Shown: one piece after another, positions 22,590 to 32,631 of the stretch
Numbering within the stretch: the first letter of the stretch is position 1
How the letters are laid out: the number at the start of each line of letters is the position of its first letter
From: Pyropia haitanensis
Lineage: Eukaryota > Rhodophyta > Bangiophyceae > Bangiales > Bangiaceae
DNA length: 64,000 nucleotides
Direction: 5' to 3'
NCBI GenBank assembly: GCA_008729055.1
Contig: SDUX01000090.1
Coordinates: 1-64,000 of the forward strand
Notes under the pieces: model-generated
Seen by the model: the letters and a program-made list of their open reading frames with translations, nothing else
What the model was told of the DNA's origin: nothing
Databases searched by the model: none
Position numbers and translations under genes: made by a program

Positions 22590-23228
22590 TCAGTCGGTGC
22601 GGCGCGCCAGCGTGCGGTGGTGATCCTTGCCACGCTGGTGGCGTTCGAAGTGCTCGACCGTCTCAAATTCGCGATCGCACACGTCGCAACGAGGGCGGGT
22701 CGCTGGACGGTTGACCGTATTGCGGTGGCGCCGCGACCAGCGATGGTCGCGCAGCACTGTCAGGCTGTTGCAACGCACACCGCACGGCTCGCAAACGTAT
22801 TTGCCCTTGGGGATGGTCTTGGCGATCCGGCGCTGCTCTCGCTGCTCAGCTGCGCGCGCGGTCGTCGGTCGGATGTGGCCGATTCGTGGGGCCGGCGGCG
22901 CGATGTAGCGCCGGGCCGGATCCTGCGCGGGCAGCAGCAGGCGCCAGTTGGCTGGGACCGCCGGTCCTGACGTAGCCGGGCCCTTACCCTTGCGCGAGAG
23001 GGGGGGCTTGGATGCGGCTGGCGCCGCCGATGCGGCCGTCGCCGCCACAGAGGATGACGTGGATGCGCCCGCCGGGGTGCCACGTGCCGCCGCGGTGTCG
23101 CGCGCCGCCGCGGTGCCGCGCGCCGCCGGGGTGCCGCGCGCCGTCGGGGGGCGCGCCGTCGCCGCCGAGGAAGTCGGGGCGTCCGCCAACGCCGAGGAAG
23201 AAAATTCCGAACCTGATTTGGCACTCAC
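22590..23228 (-). CDS. Extra ORF of the gypsy element with two C2H2 fingers of the long-spacer type
   Basis: This 212-codon frame lies between the 5' LTR and gag, on the gag-pol strand. The N-terminal half is low-complexity with a 6-residue repeat (ARGTPA-like, 18-bp units near 23,085-23,160). The C-terminal half has two fingers, CEPCGVRCNSLTVLRDH...H and CDVCDREFETVEHFERH...H. Both have Cys-x2-Cys-x12-His-x5-His spacing, as in U1-type/matrin RNA- or dsRNA-binding fingers. Such a gene is not part of a standard gypsy element. Its codons are much more GC-rich than gag-pol, suggesting capture of a host exon. The function is unknown; binding of element RNA or chromatin is speculation. Confidence 0.7.
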   Translation of the reverse strand: MSAKSGSEFSSSALADAPTSSAATARPPTARGTPAARGTAAARDTAAARGTPAGASTSSSVAATAASAAPAASKPPLSRKGKGPATSGPAVPANWRLLLPAQDPARRYIAPPAPRIGHIRPTTARAAEQREQRRIAKTIPKGKYVCEPCGVRCNSLTVLRDHRWSRRHRNTVNRPATRPRCDVCDREFETVEHFERHQRGKDHHRTLARRTD

Positions 23229-23443
23229 TGGGTTTCGACAATCAGTCGACCAAAAGAAAAAAAACCGTGACAGGGGCCACCAGGGCAGTGTCAGGGCAGT
23301 GTTCTTTCGGTGTGATTCGTGGAACCCGCTGCGTTCGTATTACAATGCCCGAGGCACGCCGAACACAGGGGGCAGCACGAGTGCACAAACACAGGGAGGG
23401 CCAAATCCAGGACGGAATCGCAACGTCACCGCCAAGAGGAAGT

Positions 23444-23463
23444 CAAACTATCTGAAGCTACCA
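23444..23463 (-). other. Candidate primer-binding region of the gypsy element
   Basis: On the minus strand, two bases after the 5' LTR, the sequence starts TGGTAGCTTC. A TGG start is expected for pairing with a tRNA CCA end. The matching tRNA is not identified; the last seven bases (GCTACCA on the plus strand) would fit several tRNAs. Confidence 0.4.
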
Positions 23464-23465
23464 CA

Positions 23466-24328
23466 TGTGAGGCACCACCCACACACGGGCAGCCCTCAAC
23501 GTACTGGTGCCGGTGTCAGCAACCCGTGCAAGCCAATGAGGATGCCGGGCGCGGGGATGGTGACGGGTGGGATGACGGTGATGGGGGTGGGGAAGAGGAT
23601 GGGCGTGACGTCGGTGAGGGTCGAGGGGGTCGAAGGTACAGGAGGTCTTTGTGTCTCTGTCTGTGGTTGTTCCCCCGAGGTCTCTCCCGGTGGCGCCCAC
23701 ACTCACGCATTATATACCCCCAGGGGGGCACCCAGGGTGCCCCAAAGCATGCAATTGCCCGTCGTGCCGGTGGACGGCACCAAAGCTCTCAAAACAAAGC
23801 ATGGGCTCTCAGAACAAAGCAAGGGTGGGCGTGTGCGCCCCAAGGCGCCCCACCAGAAAGCCCCAAACGGGGGGGGGACGGTGTGCGGCGCTCGTAGCGC
23901 CGCGCGGCTGGCCCCACGCGCCATTCGACCCGAAAAGCCTCAGAGGCGTGTAAGCAGACGCCAGTCTTCGGGTCGAATATCTCCCGTGGGTCAGCAAGTC
24001 TTGTCGCTCCCATTGGTCCACGGGGAGATTGTTCCGGCTTGCTGACGCGTCAGAGATGTGGCTCGTCTTTTGGTCCGTTAGTCCGTTGATCCGTTGGAGA
24101 CTGTACCCGTCGGCAGATGAGTCAGGGTAGTGTCGGTTAGCCAATCCGCGGCTCCCGTGCTGACCGTCCGTTAGTAGTAGATTATCGGACGGACACCGCG
24201 GCATGCCCCAGATTACTTTGGAGTTGATGCGTCTTGGAAGGAGTTGGCTGAGAAGGACAGGGAAGGAGAGGCCCCAGTCCTTATCCCCTAGGCTCCAGTC
24301 TTGGGGATTTAAGGGGCATATCCTTACA
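23466..24328 (-). repeat. 5' LTR of the gypsy element
   Basis: The 863-bp LTR starts TGTGAGGCACC and ends CTTACA. It differs from the 3' LTR by roughly eight substitutions and a 2-bp indel near 23,532. Confidence 0.95.
23711..23717 (-). promoter_or_regulatory. TATA box in the gypsy 5' LTR
   Basis: On the minus strand the LTR contains GGGGTATATAATG, a good TATA box directing transcription toward gag and pol. It would place the RNA start roughly 650 bp into the LTR. Confidence 0.55.
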
Positions 24329-24333
24329 AAGGT
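24329..24333. other. Target-site duplication AAGGT, right copy
   Basis: It repeats 16,955-16,959. One copy plus the flanking bases restores a continuous codon series in the KDZ gene. Confidence 0.95.
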
Positions 24334-26053
24334 GCGCAAGTGCATCCGGCAACGGCTGGAAGCGTCGTATGATGTGGAGGTGGGCTTCACCAAGCCTGAC
24401 CAATTGGCCATGTCCAAGTTTGTGGCGCTTGGGACCGTGGCCCCCCCACTGGGGGATCACTCGGACGCGTCCCACAGAGCTGAGTGCGCTGTCTGGGCGG
24501 CAAGCTGCGTCTTGTTTTCCTTTTTTGCGCTGTCAGCAGTGCCTCGGCAGGAGCGGGTCGACCGCACCGGGTCATCGTCCGACTCCGCGCCCGTCCCCGC
24601 GTCGTCACCCATGGACAACCCCGCTGAGGAGCTGACGACGGCGTCCTCCACAACCTCCTCCTCTACCATTCTCGACGACGGGTCCGTAGCACTGACGGGC
24701 AACGGAGAGCGGCATACTCTCAGCGGTGGCGGCGAGCCACTGGGCAACGCGCCTGCCAAGCCCATCCAGGCTGTTAAGCAGTTTAAGTACTGCAACGTCA
24801 ACCCCGCATCTGCAGGAGGAAGGGCTCTGCTGCCGGTGGTGAGGAGGGAGAGGTGGAGTATCCTGTTCAACTTTTTCAGGACTTTTGTGGCGGAGCCTGT
24901 CCTGGGCGTCTTCGCGGGCTGCGTCGTCGCCGACGTGTCGGCCCTGGCGGACGCTCTCATTGCGGGCAAAACTCAGGTGGAGTGGCTGCCGCTTTCGACG
25001 TGCATCCAGTCTATACATGTTGTTTGGCCGGTGCTCGACATGCTGGCGGATGACTTGGACTCGGACCCGGAGCTGCGCCGCGCGTTTGGGGAGCTGCTGA
25101 TGTTCTCCCTTCACGCAGATCTGCACATGGAGGAGCTCTGGCGGGCGCAGATGAACGCAGACTCGCTGAGGTATGAGGCCCAGTGGACCAACACGGACGC
25201 CGCCAAGTTCAAGACGTGGAAGCGGGAGCAGCCCATGCCGGCAAGACCGCAGCTGCCGACCGGACTAAGGGCGCAGGCGGAGTCACGCGGACGTGTGCTG
25301 AACCAGGCGGATGAGGTGCGGTCTGGCCTGGTCTTCCCGTCACTCGACCAAGTACGCACGCATCCTCGGGACGACGCTGCGGCGGCGGCGGCCCAAGCGG
25401 GGAGGGAGAAGGCCAAGACCAAGAGGGCGGCCAAGCGCAAACGGGCGGAGATGATTGCGGCAGGGCTGGGCGATGATGACTGCCGCCACAAGTTCCTGTC
25501 TCATGCGGAGTTCACCCCTGGTGTGGTCTCGTACCTCTGCATGTGTGGTGTGCTTATTGGTTTTGAGGTACTGGAGAGCGCCGAGAGTCCAGCAGGCATT
25601 GTTGCTACCCTCGCCGCTCGCTTTCCCCGCCTGCCCACGACCGTGTACTTTGACACTGCTTGTCAGGCGTCTAGGAACGCGACGCGCCGCGTGCCTTGGC
25701 TGGTGCGTCTGTCCAAGACGGCGTGGGCCCTGGACCGTTTCCACGCCCCAGGTCACAAGTGCTCCCCCCTCTTTGACGCAAACAACTACCCCGCGCGGTC
25801 AGGTCTGCACAAGACCTCTGCTGCGGAGAACAGGCACTCACTCAACAAGCCACTGAAGAGCCACCTCACGTACCTGGCACAAGATCGTTTCGTGGTGCAG
25901 ATGAGAATGATCGGGGCCGTGAACAACATGTTGATCATGTACCGCCGCGCGCTTGGCAAGACGGACGTACGCCACCGCCCGTTGCCCTCTTTCTTCCAAG
26001 AGCGCATTGCAACTCGTTGCGAGCGAGTTGGCTGCCTGTGTCGCCGAGGATAA
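24334..26053 (+). CDS. KDZ-type transposase, 3' part (catalytic core)
   Basis: This continues the gene broken at 16,959. The summed length without the insertion is 1,220 residues, close to the 1,194 of the second KDZ gene in the window. Conserved core words are VYFDTACQ, LDRFHAPGHKC, SAAENRH and MRMIGAVNNMLIMYRRA. They match the family pattern Y-D-x-A-C, D-x-FH...H...C and a late Glu, the residues expected to form the RNase-H-like active site. A basic Ala/Lys/Arg segment (KTKRAAKRKRAE) may be a nuclear localisation signal. The stop is at 26,051-26,053. No further lesion is seen, so the gene was apparently intact until the retrotransposon landed. Confidence 0.85.
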
Positions 26054-29000
26054 AGAACAGCGCGTTTATGCTTCTCGTCTGCAGTCTATTCTGGAGTTCT
26101 TTGCTCGTCCGCACCAACACGACTGTAACAAGGAAGAGCACGAGGAGTATATAAAGAAGAGTGGGGATGCAAAGCATGGCAAGGCAGGAGCATGGTGAGA
26201 AGATGGGGATGGCAAACATAAAATAGAGAAGCACGGGGAAGAGAGCGCAGGGAGTTGGAACATGAGGAGAACCATCGGCAGACGAATGCGGGAGCTGCAC
26301 CGCGAAGAAAGTGCGCCTGACATTGTCGGCACCCCTCGTCACAGTTTCTGGGCACCGAGGACAGGCGTCGAAAGAGAGCTACACACTTCTCAGCAGCCGG
26401 GTGGCGGGGAGGACGCGGTTCCGTCGAGGGGGACGTCGGGGTCCGTCACGTCTCCCGACGGCCAATGCAGTCGGGGTCAACTTCCCCCGCGGCAAGAGGT
26501 TGAAGAGTGCAGGTTCACAAACTCGCCAGGCAGTCACGGCACATCCAGGCGCGTCCAAGTCTTCTGCTGCCAGATAGCAGGTACCACCTCAAAACGTCAT
26601 TTCAGCGCCGAGCAGCAGTGTTGTGCGGCGTTGGAGTCTTGACAGGGCACCACGGGTGCGCCATACCCCCGCGGAGAGCCCAGCTCAAAGCTGGGAGCTG
26701 CTCTCGGAAAGAGAGACAACAACAGACATCGGCACGGGCTCTTGACCGTGTGTAAAGGAACTGCTTCTCCAAGTCGATCAGGGGGGCTACTGAAAACAGA
26801 ACTTTCATTCACGGACTCACATGCTGGACAGAAGCAATTGAAACCTCAGGCGGTCATCACAATGAACGCCTCCTGTTGCACTTACGTCTACTGCAGCGCC
26901 CCATTGACGTACCGAACATGGCTGGGCTACGGACGAACAAGGCCACCGCAACGCCATAGTGCCAAGTTACAGCCAGGCTGGTCACCCTCAGGTTCACTCT
27001 CTCCGCCTCCCTTTGACTTACCACTATGAATTCCAAAGATGGGAGCAGGATGAGAGTTGTGTCGTACCCGCCGCGGCCATTGAAGTGCGAGCGCTATACT
27101 GCAGCCCATACGATAGCAGCGGCAGAGATACGCAGAGCTGCTATAGCGGTCCGTTTCACGCCCGTCGCCAACGACTCGTCTAGTGTCCTGAAAACTGTAT
27201 CCTGTGTGAGTCGCAATCACTCCCGGTCCGTGACTCCCACAATCATGCCCAGGTCGATCGGGGTCACACAGGCCACATCTTTAGCATGTGAGTAGAGTCT
27301 GCTCGCGATACTGTCCTTGAGTTCAATCTCGGATGCCCTGACACCGTCCAGCTTCCAACCTTGCCTATCACGACCAGCACGTGAACACAACGGGTGACAG
27401 ACTGGGTCTTTAGCATTCGGAAAGATGTCTCGGATGTGTTTCTGTGTGCTTTCACGGCGGCTGTGGCCGTCTTTACTGCCATGCTGTCACCGAGTATCAT
27501 CTTGCATACCCCGACACCGTCCAGCTGCCATGCCAGCCAACCACAGCCAGCACGTAATCACACAAGGTAACAGACTGAGTGTATAGCGTTCTGGGCAAAG
27601 GTCGCGGAGAAGCGGCTGTATGCTTTCAGCACAGCCGCCGTGGCAGTGGCAATCACGGTTGTCCCCCTTTGACTGCAGACCTTCAGTCTGCAACAGCCGT
27701 TTCAGCCGTTCGCAGCCAGTGTCTTTCACGCAGACTTTCCTGACAGGCAGGCACCCTGTCCAACTGAAAGGTCCTCTTGGAGCCGTCGGTACCGCAGTGG
27801 GGACCAGCAGAAATGGGTCGCAGACCTGTTGGGTAGCGGTCGGTATTGTGACGTGAACGGGCCGACGCTGCCGCCCACCCACCCGCCCCCCTAGCCCCAG
27901 CCCGTGCCCACAGTCAGGGAGGCCATACGGCCTCCCTGGATTCTTTCGCCATTGGTATCCACGTCCACCCTGCCAACACCGAGTACTCAGCGTATGAGCT
28001 GTTGTGCTAGGGGACCCACGGGGGGTAGTGTGTGGGGCCAGGTTCCGGGCTTTCTGGCGCACTCATGCACAGCCGAAATGGATGCGCGCCCTGTTGTCAG
28101 CAACGAAACGAAGTACCATGGTTTGCATTTGTCTGCAGCATGTAGCCCCCCCACTGCAAAGATCGCGATCAGATGGCATCACCCGTTACCAGGAAAAGGC
28201 GCGCGCTCAGATGCGTCAATGCCTTGCTGTGCTTCCACTATGTTCACGTGTCCACACTGCTGTCCGCCCTGTCAGAAGCCAATGAGATTGCGATCAATGT
28301 AGGCACAGTCCAGTCCTTGCAGGCCAGGGTGTGCCGGTCTTCGCCCGGATCCGCCTGGAGGCGTCCCGAGAGCACGCTGGGCGGCTTGTTGCGCCATTTG
28401 TCGCCGCTTGGCGCCATCTGCCACACGACCTCTCAGCCAGAGTTGTCCGCCGGCAAGCCCCTTTGGCCCTGTGGGTCATTGCGTCGTGGGTCGTCCCGTC
28501 CTCCTCTTTGCTTCTGCACCGTTATTCCTTCTTCTCTTTGTCAGCCACCCACACCCTTCACCGTGACCCGGTTCCCTCCACCGTTTGGTTGCTTCCTTCC
28601 ACCCGCTAGGTATTGCCGACGCTGACTGTACTCGTCCGCGAGGGTCTCGCATGGGCTTGAGAGGTGGGCCCTCTTACTTCTGCGATACGTCCCCCTCTCA
28701 GAAACCAACGATGTGGTGCTGGCTTGAGGACACCACTCCACCAGCTCTCGTTGCTCGTGTGCGGGACAACGCCCGTGGCCGGCCCCACACACCGCACAGC
28801 CGAGCTGTTTTGTGTATGGGCGTGCTGGTTTTACGTCACACAGGCTTGCTTTGCGTGTGCGCTCTTTCTGCGGTGGGGCTGTATCATGAGGGCTGAGAAA
28901 TTGCGGTGGCGGGAGCGGTAACCGCGCCCGCCGCTGTCAAGTGTCCTGCCCGAGTGGAGAGACGGCCCCCGCTCTGGCGGCGGCCACCATAGAGGATTTG

Positions 29001-29247
29001 TTTTGTTGATAAAGGGACGGCAACTGGCGGCCGCGTGCTGCCGCTGGTCACTACTAGCGCCTGCCCTGTGCTCTGCTGCGTGTTGCTGCGGTTAGTTTAG
29101 CCTTTTTTCTACATCTTCGGCCAGACGCACTGAGGCCTCCGCGCTTCTATCGTGGCCAGGGTGTCAGGGGTAGCACACACTCCAGTGGGACGTTTGTTTC
29201 TTGGGGTACGATCCCTGACTCCATGTTGCTGGCTTATCAGTTAGCGT
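26054..29247. other. Intergenic region between convergent KDZ and Ulp1 genes
   Basis: No protein-like frame is seen. A diverged direct duplication, offset 173 bp, is visible: GACACCGTCCAGCT at 27,340 and 27,513, followed in both by CCAGCACGT, CACA and ACAGACTG words. The region probably holds the 3' ends of both genes and possibly internal transposon sequence. Confidence 0.55.
27340..27685. repeat. Diverged tandem duplication, 173-bp offset
   Basis: Two units share GACACCGTCCAGCT, CAGCACGT, GGTAACAGACTG or GGTGACAGACTG, and GGCTGT...GCTTTCA words in the same order with many substitutions, indicating an old duplication. Confidence 0.6.
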
Positions 29248-32200
29248 TTACAGCTCTACTTGTGAACTTGCAGCTGCTGCCTGTGCGGTTGTTCCTCTCA
29301 TAGATAAAGCATGATCTTGCTCGATCCCATCTCTGACCACCGCCGCCACCATCTCCAATCTCAGCGCATGACCATCAGACGTGAGAACTGTGCACGGCTG
29401 CCCACGAGCAACGTTCCAAACAAAGCTGAAAGAAAAAGGTCCACAGCTGCAGGTGTCGTTTTGTGCTGGTGTCTTGATGAGTCGAGGGCTCCACGCCTTG
29501 GACTTCTGGCCGACACCCTGGACGCCATCTGTTGAGGCCACCTCCTCGCCGTCCACCTTCTCCATGTGCTGCCGCATCTCCTTGCCAAACTGCATGAACC
29601 GCTTCCGCGCGACGCGCACGGCGTCCTTAAGGGACACAAAGTGCGTGCCCGAGTCATAGGTAGTCACCGTCTTGGAAGCAAGGTCCACAGAGAAGGCAAT
29701 CCAGTGGGAGCGGCTGATGTTGCACACACCCGCAAAGGCTGTCGAGGCCCCCATCAGTATACGTACCTCGTCCACCAAAGCCCCGAGGTCGGAGTCTTGT
29801 GCTGCCAGGATGCGCGACATGAGCGAGCACTGCACCACACACACACGGGAGCCCGCTGTTTGGCAATGCCGCTGGAGGATGAGTGTGTTGACCGTGATGA
29901 TGTCGTCGGCCATCCATGTTGCCTGCAGAGTGGACACAATCAGATGGGCGGGCACCACCACATCCTCATCCATCGCGCCAGTCGCCGGCGTGCCGAGGCG
30001 CCAAACAGTGGTGGTGGGGTTGCACGCCAGAAGACGCTGCATGACCTCCGTCGCCATGACACCCATGCTCTTGCGCTCGTCCCCAACGTAGGAGGGCACG
30101 CGGGAGTTGGGCAGACTGACGACCTCCAGGAGCCAGGACACGGTCGCCCGCAAGTGCTCTAGCCGGTCAGCTGCCACGAGCAGCTGGTCCATCGCCTGCA
30201 GGGTGGGCAACGTCAACTGCACCTGACGCACCGGCTTGTCGGGCCGAGACACGTGCTGCTGGTCCGTCTCCTCCCCCGACGCCTTCTTGAGCTGCTCCTC
30301 AGACTCGTCCCGTGCCACTGCGTTGGCGTAAACCGGGCACTCGTGGTCCGCATCAATCTCGTTTCTTGCGCGCATGTCCTCGGCCTTGACCATGAGCTCC
30401 TTCCGCACCTTCCTTAAGGACCCAACGTCCAATATGCAGTTGACGTCGCGCTGGCCGGCCACAATGGCAGGCCACTCCGCTTGAGTGGCCTCCAGCACCT
30501 CAGTCAACGGGTTGCGCGTGTCCACCACCGGGAAGTGCCAGTTGGTTGCCAGCGTGAGGTAGGTGTGGGTCTCAATCATGGCCGCCTCCTCCAGCAACGG
30601 CAAGACTATCACCTCCATGGCAGGCTGCAAGTCAGGAATGACAAAATCGGCCGCGCGCGCCGCTTCGTGCCCGTCGTGCTCGGCGCCTACGCGCTGCCGC
30701 TTCTTGCCTGCCGGGGTGTTCGCAGCACTGCCCCGCTTCCTTGGCAGCTGCGTGGACAGCTGCGCCTTCTTGGACGCGGCCGTCAACTTGGCAGCAGCAG
30801 CTTCTAGAAGACCAGCGGCGCCCGCCGCCTGGCGAGCTGCCAGCCGGGCCGCGACTGCATTAGGAGCACCGTTGTTTTGGATGCCTTGTTGCGCGCTTGG
30901 GGGACCGGTGCCAGTCGGAGGCAATGGAGAGGAAGAACCAGCGGGTGAAGGACGTCGCGAAGAGGACAAGAAGCCGTCAGTAAGGCGGTCATCGTTGCGG
31001 TCCACCTCATCCAAAGCATCTTCCCCAGCATCTTGACCGGACGCGCATGGCACAATTCCGTACTCGGCAAGCTTCCTCACTAAGAGGTCGGACACACACT
31101 GCTCCTTGTCGATGAGGAGGAGGAGCGCGGCCACAACCTCATGCAGTACTGAAGATCGGGGAGGATTGACGCCACTCACCATGATCACCATCGTCTCCAT
31201 GTTCTCGATCTCGCGGGACCGCTGCACCTCGGGCAGGTGCCGCTTCTGGACGGCCACGAGGAACGAGAAGTTGATGCACTGCTTGGCCGGCTTGCCCCTC
31301 CGCCCTCTCTTGTCCGGTGAGGTGTCGCCAACAGCCACATCCACGGGTGCGCTGTCAAGGTCAATGGGCCACCAGGCCAGCATGCCCTGGACTTTGGGCT
31401 TGTTGGCAATGTTGTACCGTGCGCATAGGACGGAGCGCGCCTCCGCCATGGTGGCGCGGATCAGCCCAGCCCAGCCCTTCTTCATGGCAGAGAAGAGAGC
31501 CTCAACGCACGCTGCAGCCCACGCACTCGGCACATGAACCTGGGGCTTTTCAAAGCGAGAGGTGAGCACCCCAAGCTCTGTCAGTCCGCCAAAGCCATGA
31601 GACGTGGCCGATGAAGGAGCAGAGGATGCACTACCGAGCTGCAAAGCAGCACCCGTCGCCACGCCGCCACGCGCTGCCACTCCTTTGGGCGCGTCATCAC
31701 GCCCCGCTCCGCCGTCAAGCACGCCGCCAAGCCCGGATCCGCCAGTGGGTGCGCCGTCAAGCCCTGATGCGCCGTCGCGCCAGCTATCCAGCTCCTGTGG
31801 CCCATTTGCCGCGCCTGGAGGTCTCGCTGCGTCGTCGGACGCGCCTCTCAGAACTGAACCGCCGTCTGGGTCGTGTGCCAGCGCGTCCTTGGCAGCTTGG
31901 AGCGCTGCAGGCGCCACATCCGCAGACAGATGGACAAGCGCCCTACGACCAGCGGCAGGCGCTCCACTTGCCAAGGCGGGCGTCCCACCTGAAGTCCTGG
32001 CAGGTGAGGCGGGCCCGCCCGCGTCGCCTTGAGTACGGAATACATCGGGCTCTGTTGCTGCAACGGGCTGGGCGCCGGCGACAGCGTATGCCACGGGTGC
32101 GGCGGGCGGCCGGGCCAAGGACTGCCGCCACAAAGCCGCCGTCATGGCCATGGACCTGTCACTGAGCAGGTGCGTGTAGACAGACTTGATCACCCGCTTG

Positions 32201-32451
32201 GCCCCCTCATTGACGGTCAACGCCGCATCGTACAACACAATAAAAAACGACCGGCCCGTCGTCTGGGACACGCCCGAGACGTGCAAATGGCACGACAGCT
32301 TGGGGCACCGCCTCTCAATCTCGTGCAGGTTCGAAAACAGCTTGGACACGAGGTCAGCGAGGTCCGCCGGGATGGCCGACACACCAAGAAGCGCCTTGAT
32401 GAGCTCCCGCAGCTTCTCCATCTGCTGCGCGTCTGTGACGCTGGGCGCCAT
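29248..32451 (-). CDS. Ulp1-like (C48) cysteine protease, probable partner gene of the KDZ element
   Basis: Ulp1 proteases cleave SUMO and related modifiers. The frame is open from 32,631. The ATG at 32,451 (MAPSVTDAQQMEKL) is preferred because the 60 residues before it are Pro/Arg-rich. Counted from the first ATG, the catalytic residues are His976 (SRSHWIAF), Asp993 (TTYDSG), Gln1057 and Cys1063 (QNDTCSCGPFSF), in the order and spacing of the C48 family at the C-terminus. The long N-terminal part has a helical opening, an Ala/Gly/Pro-rich variable region and basic words (KRGSAANTPAGKKRQR) resembling a nuclear signal. It runs toward the KDZ transposase gene. Ulp1-like genes are known passengers of several large eukaryotic DNA transposons. 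The frame has no stop or frameshift. Confidence 0.85.
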   Translation of the reverse strand: MAPSVTDAQQMEKLRELIKALLGVSAIPADLADLVSKLFSNLHEIERRCPKLSCHLHVSGVSQTTGRSFFIVLYDAALTVNEGAKRVIKSVYTHLLSDRSMAMTAALWRQSLARPPAAPVAYAVAGAQPVAATEPDVFRTQGDAGGPASPARTSGGTPALASGAPAAGRRALVHLSADVAPAALQAAKDALAHDPDGGSVLRGASDDAARPPGAANGPQELDSWRDGASGLDGAPTGGSGLGGVLDGGAGRDDAPKGVAARGGVATGAALQLGSASSAPSSATSHGFGGLTELGVLTSRFEKPQVHVPSAWAAACVEALFSAMKKGWAGLIRATMAEARSVLCARYNIANKPKVQGMLAWWPIDLDSAPVDVAVGDTSPDKRGRRGKPAKQCINFSFLVAVQKRHLPEVQRSREIENMETMVIMVSGVNPPRSSVLHEVVAALLLLIDKEQCVSDLLVRKLAEYGIVPCASGQDAGEDALDEVDRNDDRLTDGFLSSSRRPSPAGSSSPLPPTGTGPPSAQQGIQNNGAPNAVAARLAARQAAGAAGLLEAAAAKLTAASKKAQLSTQLPRKRGSAANTPAGKKRQRVGAEHDGHEAARAADFVIPDLQPAMEVIVLPLLEEAAMIETHTYLTLATNWHFPVVDTRNPLTEVLEATQAEWPAIVAGQRDVNCILDVGSLRKVRKELMVKAEDMRARNEIDADHECPVYANAVARDESEEQLKKASGEETDQQHVSRPDKPVRQVQLTLPTLQAMDQLLVAADRLEHLRATVSWLLEVVSLPNSRVPSYVGDERKSMGVMATEVMQRLLACNPTTTVWRLGTPATGAMDEDVVVPAHLIVSTLQATWMADDIITVNTLILQRHCQTAGSRVCVVQCSLMSRILAAQDSDLGALVDEVRILMGASTAFAGVCNISRSHWIAFSVDLASKTVTTYDSGTHFVSLKDAVRVARKRFMQFGKEMRQHMEKVDGEEVASTDGVQGVGQKSKAWSPRLIKTPAQNDTCSCGPFSFSFVWNVARGQPCTVLTSDGHALRLEMVAAVVRDGIEQDHALSMRGTTAQAAAASSQVEL

Positions 32452-32631
32452 AGCAACGACAGCCACTGAGCCACCTCGTTCCAATAAAGATGGCGGCGGC
32501 CGACGCAATGAAAGAGCTTCGGCGATGGTGGTGCCGCCGGACCGGCGACAATGCAGCCCAGATGTGCCGACGTCGGTAGTGTTGAGCAGCTGCAGCGGCG
32601 GCGGCCGTCGAGACGGATGCGGTGGTTGCAA

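Larger units (their letters stand above)
16960..24328 (-). mobile_element. Ty3/gypsy chromovirus-type LTR retrotransposon, complete
   Basis: The element is 7,369 bp with LTRs of 861 and 863 bp, bounded by TG...CA and flanked by AAGGT. It is transcribed on the minus strand. The 5' LTR is at 23,466-24,328, followed by an extra zinc-finger frame, gag, pol with a C-terminal chromodomain, a polypurine tract and the 3' LTR. The LTRs differ by about eight substitutions and one 2-bp indel by eye, so insertion is recent. It interrupts the KDZ transposase gene. Confidence 0.97.
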
